Below are positions 52,627 through 58,023 of a DNA stretch of 58,023 bases, one piece after another. The stretch is from LW40-45 sp048883105 (GTDB lineage: Archaea; Asgardarchaeota; Lokiarchaeia; Sigyniarchaeales; SOKP01). The stretch lies in NCBI GenBank assembly GCA_048883105.1, contig JBHLQY010000004.1, positions 1-58,023 of the forward strand. The letters are read 5' to 3'. The position numbers and the translations under genes were made by a program. Each line of letters begins with the position of its first letter. The stretch's first letter is position 1. Under the pieces are notes generated by a model that ran no database searches, was not told the DNA's origin, and saw nothing but the letters and a program-made list of their open reading frames with translations.

Positions 52627-52801
52627 TTTTAAGTTTGTTTTTATTAATAATTTGTGTTTCTGATAGTTAATAACGATATTAACAATAAAAATTATCTGAT
52701 AGAAAATAAAAATGGAAAAAGAACTAATTTAATAAATAATATTTAAATAGAAAAAAATCTAAATTTTAAAACATTAAGATATAATAATTACATCTTTGAA
52801 T

Positions 52802-52805
52802 GGTG
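52802..52805 (+). promoter_or_regulatory. GGTG Shine-Dalgarno core before a probable ATA start
   Basis: GGTG stands 7 nt before ATA at 52813 and 4 nt before ATT at 52810. The 7-nt spacing matches the ATT-start genes at 36852 and 39884 and favours ATA. TTTAAATA at 52742-52749 would be the promoter, with initiation near 52770. Confidence 0.5.
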
Positions 52806-52812
52806 TCTTATT

Positions 52813-53556
52813 ATAGAACTGTCAGATTTAACTCCATTCGACATACTTCAAGGAAGTTTTAGTTTAACTTTTGTCGTTATATCTATCATTTTGGGGGTAG
52901 TTATTATTTCAAAATATTTTGAAGTTAAAACGAGAGAGTATATCTTGCTTGGAATTGGCATGATAGGCATGTCAAATCCTTGGCTACCCGATGCGATATC
53001 ATTTCTTATGATTATTTTTCTAAACTCAAATTTATGGCCCGAAATAAGTTTTATTATTGGTTATGCATTCCTTCCTTTCGTTGTTCTATGTTGGTTAATG
53101 GCTTTTACAAATTTATATTATGAAGAAAAACAAAAAATAACTCTAATTATTTTTTGTATCCCATTTAGTATTCTGGAAATTTTCTTTTTTTATTTGCTCT
53201 TTACAGATTCAACACTAATTGGAACATTTGTAGGTCCATTCCAAATAAGATGGGCTTTATTTATGGAGCTATTTTTGTTATGCCTTATTGCAATTGTAAT
53301 TATAACGGGAGTATTATTTACTTCGCAATCAATCAAGTCAGACAACCTTGAAGTAAAAATTAAAGGTAAGTTTTTACTTGTCGCATTTATTTCATTTACG
53401 ATTGCAGCTATTATTGAATCCCTATTTCATTTGGACCCAGTTACAGTAGTTATAACGAGAAGCATTTTAATATCAAGTGCAATTGAATTTTACATAGGTT
53501 TTATCTTACCTAAATGGATAAGAGGTTTTTTTCCATCTCTGTCCTCTAAAGAATAA
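52813..53556 (+). CDS. Seven-TM membrane protein, unknown; probable ATA start
   Basis: A 247-residue integral membrane protein with seven predicted TM helices. No catalytic motif is recognised. The first conventional codon in frame is TTG at 52891, which falls inside the first TM helix. The frame is open further up and reads ELSDLTPFDILQGSFSLTFV before that helix, a plausible short N-terminal segment. No ATG, GTG or TTG lies upstream back to the stop at 52744-52746, so initiation must be at ATA (52813), ATT (52810) or CTG (52819). Spacing to GGTG favours ATA. Similar seven-TM proteins are, as I recall, multiplied in Lokiarchaeal genomes; this cannot be checked here. Confidence 0.6.
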   Translation: MELSDLTPFDILQGSFSLTFVVISIILGVVIISKYFEVKTREYILLGIGMIGMSNPWLPDAISFLMIIFLNSNLWPEISFIIGYAFLPFVVLCWLMAFTNLYYEEKQKITLIIFCIPFSILEIFFFYLLFTDSTLIGTFVGPFQIRWALFMELFLLCLIAIVIITGVLFTSQSIKSDNLEVKIKGKFLLVAFISFTIAAIIESLFHLDPVTVVITRSILISSAIEFYIGFILPKWIRGFFPSLSSKE

Positions 53557-53595
53557 ACATAGAAAAATAAAAGATGCTTCTCGTTAATCTCAATA

Positions 53596-53874
53596 TTAAT
53601 CTTTTATAGTTTCTAAGATTGAGATTATTCGGTAAATTGTTGTTCTCGAGGCAAATGGGATATTCGGATCTTGGCTGAGATCATCCACTAAATATAAAAT
53701 ATTACTAGCCATTATCCCAGGAGTATCTTTCCGTTCATTTATAATACTAATTCCTTGTTGAGCTATTCTTTTAATATTACGTGGTACTGACCTGTCGTTT
53801 ATCATGCCATGAAGCAATGTTTCGACATTTTTAAAAGAGTTTTCAATTTCTTCACTAATTTTTTTTGCAGTCAT
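53596..53874 (-). CDS. UPF0147 family protein
   Basis: A 92-residue all-helical protein typical of the archaea-specific UPF0147 family: the pattern LLHGMINDRSVPRNIKR followed by DTPGIMASNILYLVDDLSQDPNIP and a closing RTTIYRIISILETI. Function unknown. Its presence independently marks the contig as archaeal. Start ATG. Confidence 0.9.
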   Translation of the reverse strand: MTAKKISEEIENSFKNVETLLHGMINDRSVPRNIKRIAQQGISIINERKDTPGIMASNILYLVDDLSQDPNIPFASRTTIYRIISILETIKD

Positions 53875-54021
53875 TAAAAAGACACCAAATGCTTTGTTTT
53901 CAGTGAATAAAATTTAAAAACTTCTTAAAAAATTAAATTAAGAGACTAATTTATTTTTTTTGATTTTACGAAAATATTAAAAAAATGAGTAAAGTTAATT
54001 ATCGAACTATTATATTTTTAT

Positions 54022-56931
54022 TTAATAAATTCCAAATTTACGAATATTTTTTTGTATCAAGGGAATTTCTTTCCCGAGTTCTTTTAGTTTATCGTTATAT
54101 TTAGCGTAAAAATTTTTAAATTCTTGATTATCTCCTATATCTATATCTTTAACAAAATCAGAAGATATATTTTGAATTTCATTAAAAATATTATCGAATT
54201 TTTCGCTATATTCAAGAAGTTTAGGATCTACATTTTTCAGCTGTTTTCTTGCTAAATTATGCAATTTTCCTCTTGGAACTCTCATTCTCTCAATCAAATC
54301 ATCACATTCATTTACTAGTTTATACGCATGACCTTTATTTTCATCCTTTATTGCCTCAATAATCTCAGTCCTCCAGGTATTAATTCTCCCTCTAGCGTAA
54401 GTATCAAAATTCAATGAGATGGAATCAATTCCTTCTCGAACTAAAAATCTAAGAAATTCAGGGTCGTCTGAAGGGGCTTGACCACAAATACCTACCTTTT
54501 TACCATGTTCATGAGCTGTCTTAATCAAATGGGAAACAGATCTCCTTATTGATTCGCTGTTAGTCTCGTAATTATATTGTTTCGCTAATGGAAGTAATTT
54601 TTCATTATCTCTTCCGCATCCATAAACTAATTGAGTTAAATCATTAGAACCTATAGAAAATCCATCAAAATAATTACAAAATTCATCGGCACAGATTATA
54701 TTCGATGGGATTTCCGCCATCACATATAATTGAAGACCATCTTTTCCTCGTATCAGCCCTTCACTCGCCATAATATCAATTATTGCTTTAGCTTCTTCAG
54801 GAGTACGGCAAAAAGGTATCATAGGTATAATGTTAATTAACCCCCATTCTCTAGCTTTTTTAATTGCTCTTAGCTCTAAAATAAATGCATTTTGAAAATC
54901 ATCTGAAACATACCTAGAAGCACCTCTGAAGCCCAACATAGGATTATTCTCATCACCTTCATAGATCCAGCCACCAATTAAATTTGCGTATTCATTTGTT
55001 TTAAAATCTGAAAGTCTTACTACGCAAGGTGCAACATTGCCGTTTGGCAACTCTTTCCAAACACCAGCAGCAATAGTCGCAATTCCTTCAGCTAATTTCT
55101 CAACATAAAATTCTTCTTTATCGTCATAACCAACAGTTAATTCTCTTATTTTATCTAGCGTTTTTATTAATTTTCTAATTTCTTCGTTAAATGGATCTTT
55201 ATAGTATAAGTCGCTCTTTTTAATATTTTCAATCTTATTTCTTTGTTCTAAAAGAATGTCATATCTCATAACCAATGCTTCAAAGTCAATTAATGCGTTT
55301 GGATGTATTTGAATCTCATCGTTTATAATAAATTCTAATCTTGCTAAGCCTGTACCATCAGGATACTTACCCGAAGATAACGCACCTTTAGGAATCCCTA
55401 AATTAACTAAAACTTGAGTTTTTGTTCTTGGAAGTTGAGCAAATTCTATCGTATCATAATCGTACTCCACAGCTTTAAGCCATATCCTTGGCTCACCTTC
55501 GCTACAATCAATTGTTACGTTCTCAAGTCCATCACGCTGCTTTTCTTTCATAATTTGAATAAGATTATCAGCACCGACAATAGCAGCAATACTTAATTCT
55601 CTCGAAACAATCGCAGCATGACAAGTTGGGCCTCCTCTTTCAGTTATAACTCCTCCTAAATTCTGCATGTATGATGTCCAATCAGGATTAGTCTCTTCTG
55701 TAATCAAAACATCTCCTTCTCTTAATAAATGAGCGTCGTCAATAGTCTCAATTACTTTAGCTTTTCCATAACCTATACGTCTACCGATTGCCGTTCCTGA
55801 ATTTTCTACCAATAATCCTTCCTCTATTAATTTGTCAGTATTTTCGAGTAAATAAAAAATTTCTTCAGTATCACCTTTTTGAGAGTGAACTGTTTCAGGC
55901 CTTGCTTGAACAATATAAACTCTATCATTATTGCCTAGCGCCCATTCAATATCCATTGGCATACCATAATGTTGTCGTATTTTAATAGCGTTTTCAGCAA
56001 GGATTAAGGCTTGCTCATCAGTCAAACAAAATTGATTTTGTTTTTCTCCCGGTACCGGAACTGTTATTGTACCCACCTTTTTTTCAGGATCAAAAATCAT
56101 CATTTTTTCCTTCTTCACTAATTCAACGCGGATAATTCTTAATTCAGGCGCGTGTTTAAAAACAATAAACTCATCTCCTTTTTCAACACCCTGAACAATC
56201 AATTCTCCAAGCCCCCATGTTCCTCGAATTACTACTACACTACCGTTGCCACTATCTGGATCTTCAGTAAACATTACTCCTGAAGCTTTTACACCATCTA
56301 AACCACCAGCCATCTCCTGTACTCCAACACTTAACTTAACAGCAAAGTGATCGAATCCTGCTCTTTCTCGATACATAGTAGCTCTTGTAGTAAAAACGGA
56401 AGCCATATCCTTTAGAACATACTCCAATACTTCTTTTTCTCCTTTTATATTTAAATGGGTGTCTTGTTGACCTGCAAAAGAAGCATCGGGTAAATCTTCT
56501 GCTGTTGCTGAACTTCTAATGGCAAATGTTGATTCTTCTCCAATTTTCTCAATTAATTTAGAATAAGCATCTAAAATTTCTTCCGCTAAACTATCAGGAA
56601 TTTTTGCTTGTTCAATAATATAACGAATGTTCGCACAAATTTTATCGAGTTTTTCAATTGATTTAAGATCTTCCTTTTGTAATTCTGCAGAGATTCTACC
56701 AATATCCCCAGAAATTAATTCTCTTAGTGTTATTTCCTTTCCTTTAATAGTAAATTTATTAGAATCTAGTACATAATCGAAAGCATCAGCTGTCACAGCG
56801 AATCCTAAAGGCACAGGAATACCAAAGCTTAACAGCTCGCCTAGTGAAGAATTCTTTCCCCCCACTAGTCCGACGTCTGAGCGTCTTAATTCTTCAAAAA
56901 ATTTGATATATTGGTAGCTTCTATCACTCAT
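54022..56931 (-). CDS. ppsA: Phosphoenolpyruvate synthase, extended form
   Basis: PEP synthase (pyruvate, water dikinase) making PEP, AMP and phosphate from pyruvate and ATP; the gluconeogenic entry reaction. Order: ATP-grasp domain (residues 1-345; VGGKNSSLGEL, FAIRSSATAEDLPDASFAGQQD), phosphohistidine domain with H438 in ITERGGPTCHAAIVSREL, and the C-terminal PEP-binding barrel with GFRGASRYV, NIIPMIPFCRTPEEA, SIGSNDLTQLVYG and GICGQAPSD. At 969 residues it is about 150-200 longer than usual. The extra length lies between the His domain and barrel (an ~140-residue helical segment around 545-620) and in a C-terminal extension of ~110 charged, helical residues. Start ATG. Confidence 0.93.
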   Translation of the reverse strand: MSDRSYQYIKFFEELRRSDVGLVGGKNSSLGELLSFGIPVPLGFAVTADAFDYVLDSNKFTIKGKEITLRELISGDIGRISAELQKEDLKSIEKLDKICANIRYIIEQAKIPDSLAEEILDAYSKLIEKIGEESTFAIRSSATAEDLPDASFAGQQDTHLNIKGEKEVLEYVLKDMASVFTTRATMYRERAGFDHFAVKLSVGVQEMAGGLDGVKASGVMFTEDPDSGNGSVVVIRGTWGLGELIVQGVEKGDEFIVFKHAPELRIIRVELVKKEKMMIFDPEKKVGTITVPVPGEKQNQFCLTDEQALILAENAIKIRQHYGMPMDIEWALGNNDRVYIVQARPETVHSQKGDTEEIFYLLENTDKLIEEGLLVENSGTAIGRRIGYGKAKVIETIDDAHLLREGDVLITEETNPDWTSYMQNLGGVITERGGPTCHAAIVSRELSIAAIVGADNLIQIMKEKQRDGLENVTIDCSEGEPRIWLKAVEYDYDTIEFAQLPRTKTQVLVNLGIPKGALSSGKYPDGTGLARLEFIINDEIQIHPNALIDFEALVMRYDILLEQRNKIENIKKSDLYYKDPFNEEIRKLIKTLDKIRELTVGYDDKEEFYVEKLAEGIATIAAGVWKELPNGNVAPCVVRLSDFKTNEYANLIGGWIYEGDENNPMLGFRGASRYVSDDFQNAFILELRAIKKAREWGLINIIPMIPFCRTPEEAKAIIDIMASEGLIRGKDGLQLYVMAEIPSNIICADEFCNYFDGFSIGSNDLTQLVYGCGRDNEKLLPLAKQYNYETNSESIRRSVSHLIKTAHEHGKKVGICGQAPSDDPEFLRFLVREGIDSISLNFDTYARGRINTWRTEIIEAIKDENKGHAYKLVNECDDLIERMRVPRGKLHNLARKQLKNVDPKLLEYSEKFDNIFNEIQNISSDFVKDIDIGDNQEFKNFYAKYNDKLKELGKEIPLIQKNIRKFGIY

Positions 56932-57062
56932 TACAATTCAATAATGAGTTTTATTTTAATTTAAAATTTTTCATTCTATAAGTTATTCATTAAAAGTTAT
57001 TAAGAAAAATAAGTATTACTTTAAACGATTTTTTATTTTTAATTACATTTTTTTCAGATACA

Positions 57063-57071
57063 TTTAAATAT
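57063..57071 (+). promoter_or_regulatory. TATA box of the small membrane protein gene
   Basis: TTTAAATAT predicts transcription from about 57094. This places an in-frame ATG at 57074 outside the transcript and supports the start at 57131. Confidence 0.55.
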
Positions 57072-57130
57072 TTTTGAGATTCTATAATTTTATCAATAAA
57101 CTAATCTTTATTACAAAAGAGGTGGAATAT

Positions 57131-57331
57131 ATGGGAGATTGGTATGAAGAATGGTACGGAAAATTCATCATCTTGGGTATTGCGTTGTTAATTGGCGGTT
57201 TAATATTTTTGTTTGTTGTTTACCCCGCTTTTTTCTCTAATGTAGCCATTTTATGGTGGATAGATATAATAGGGCTTATTGGAGCCGCAGCCTTAGTTAT
57301 AATTGGAATTATTGGGGCAATAGCAGATTAG
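57131..57331 (+). CDS. Small two-TM membrane protein, unknown
   Basis: A 66-residue protein: a short polar start (GDWYEEWYGKF), two TM helices (IILGIALLIGGLIFLFVVYP and WIDIIGLIGAAALVIIGIIG) and almost no tail. No family recognised. The ATG at 57131 has GAGGTGG 6-7 nt upstream, and the TATA box at 57063 supports it. A longer in-frame call from 57074 is rejected because it begins before the predicted transcript. Confidence 0.65.
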   Translation: MGDWYEEWYGKFIILGIALLIGGLIFLFVVYPAFFSNVAILWWIDIIGLIGAAALVIIGIIGAIAD

Positions 57332-57484
57332 CCAAATAAAGCACCATTTAAATAATTTTTACATATTTTTTTTAAACTTTCATAGTCTATTTATAATTCC
57401 ATTTTAAATAAGAAATATTAACCTTTAAAATCGGGCAATCTTAATTATATTACAAAAAAACAAAAAAAAAGAGAAATCAAAAAA

Positions 57485-58023
57485 ATGTCGACAGATTACG
57501 CTACCGTAATTGAAAATTTAAAACAGTTAGAACCAGATATAGAGGACGTAGCGATTATTGAAGAAAGGGATAAAGTTGTATATTCAACTCAAAATTGGAA
57601 AATCAGTGAAGATATCAGTAAAATTATATCGCTTTGGGAATCTTTGTATGGGCAGTCCCTTACATTGTCCGGTAAGAAATTTTCAATTCTACAAATTACT
57701 CCAGAAAGACTAGTCGCAACCTCGATACAAGAAGGTCATATTGTGGGAGCAAGAGATGAAGATCGAAAAATTCTTGCAAGTGTAAAGCCCGAAGGGAACA
57801 TGTTTACTGCTTATATGGCAACAGCAAGAGCACTAAAACTAATGAGCTCTAAAGAGCCTTATTTGGCACCAGACACACAGTTAGGAACAACATCTATTCC
57901 GAGCTATTGGGATACACCAAAATTAAGAGAAGAACTAATGAGAGGCGTTATAGATTTCTTTAAACAGGGTGCTAAGCTAGAAAAACCAGATGAATCATAT
58001 ATAAAACGTAGAGAAAAAGAAAG
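57485..58023 (+). CDS. Roadblock/longin-like domain protein, cut by window end
   Basis: Open frame from ATG 57485 to the end of the window with no stop (179 codons). It reads STDYATVIENLKQLEPDIED, then VAIIEERDKVVYSTQNWKIS, LTLSGKKFSILQITPERLVATS, GARDEDRKILASVKPEG and an alanine-rich helix (AYMATARALKLMSSKEP). The alternation fits a roadblock/LC7- or profilin-like fold. The C-terminal part becomes basic. As I recall, this STDYATVIENL-type protein is common in Lokiarchaeal genomes. It lies 154 bp after the small membrane gene. Confidence 0.65.
   Translation, partial: MSTDYATVIENLKQLEPDIEDVAIIEERDKVVYSTQNWKISEDISKIISLWESLYGQSLTLSGKKFSILQITPERLVATSIQEGHIVGARDEDRKILASVKPEGNMFTAYMATARALKLMSSKEPYLAPDTQLGTTSIPSYWDTPKLREELMRGVIDFFKQGAKLEKPDESYIKRREKE

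Noticed and set aside
53986..54121. Short plus-strand frame reading from ATGAGTAAAG antisense into the end of ppsA
   Set aside because: It has no ribosome-binding site or protein-like composition and is antisense to conserved ppsA sequence.
57074..57130. N-terminal extension of the small two-TM protein
   Set aside because: The TATA box at 57063 would start transcription after this ATG, and GAGGTGG fits the ATG at 57131.
1..58023. CRISPR arrays, insertion sequences, integrase or attachment sites
   Set aside because: No regularly spaced repeats, transposase motifs or flanking terminal repeats were seen. The only regular DNA repeat (40251-40376) is coding.

Overview
The window looks like one AT-rich contig from an Asgard archaeon, most likely of the Lokiarchaeia/Promethearchaeota type. 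The evidence is archaeal TATA promoters (TTTAAATA or TTTATATA), a UPF0147 protein, archaeal-type PEP synthase and ROK/phosphohexomutase enzymes, and above all eukaryote-like signalling genes: two Rab-like GTPases with N-terminal roadblock or longin-like domains, plus several stand-alone longin/roadblock-type proteins. Taxonomy is inferred from gene content only. A 100-N scaffold gap at 11674-11773 interrupts two genes. I see no tRNA, rRNA, insertion sequence or CRISPR array.

Layout. 1-7 kb: threonine ammonia-lyase, a pyruvate-kinase C-domain protein, then an ABC export-type operon (two FtsX-like permeases, LolD/MacB-type ATPase) ending in a protein made of eight tandem 2TM units. 7-30 kb: mainly metabolism of acyl-CoA, amino acids and sugar acids (medium-chain dehydrogenase, nitronate-monooxygenase-like enzyme, BKACE, two 3-hydroxyacyl-CoA dehydrogenases, UROD-like protein plus D-threonine-aldolase-like enzyme plus RidA, lipid kinase, M29 peptidase, thiolase, type-B carboxylesterase, an SCP2-like membrane protein, IlvD opposite a split UxaA dehydratase, acyl-CoA synthetase). 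30-40.7 kb: Hsp20 with a strikingly symmetrical leader, a longin/wHTH protein, ROK kinase and phosphohexomutase, then a roadblock-GTPase-nuclease fusion flanked by two related coiled-coil genes. 40.7-51.5 kb: one collinear catabolic cluster with three acetone-carboxylase-type subunits, two Fe-S proteins, an enolase-superfamily enzyme, an amidohydrolase and a GPH symporter. 51.6-58 kb: a second GTPase, a 7TM protein, UPF0147, PEP synthase, a small membrane protein and a roadblock-like gene cut by the window end.

Two results stand out. First, at least six genes have their homology-supported start at a non-AUG, non-GUG, non-UUG codon (ATT three times, ACG twice, probably ATA once). In four of them a GGTG Shine-Dalgarno core lies 7-8 nt upstream, and in-frame stops rule out a start further upstream in most cases. 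Near-cognate initiation seems routine here, and standard gene callers truncate these proteins. Second, the 37538-39583 gene joins a roadblock domain, a Rab-like GTPase and a PD-(D/E)XK/DUF4268 nuclease in one chain. It lies between two coiled-coil proteins that share the same C-terminal tail and the same ATT start arrangement. This may be an undescribed GTPase-gated nuclease system.
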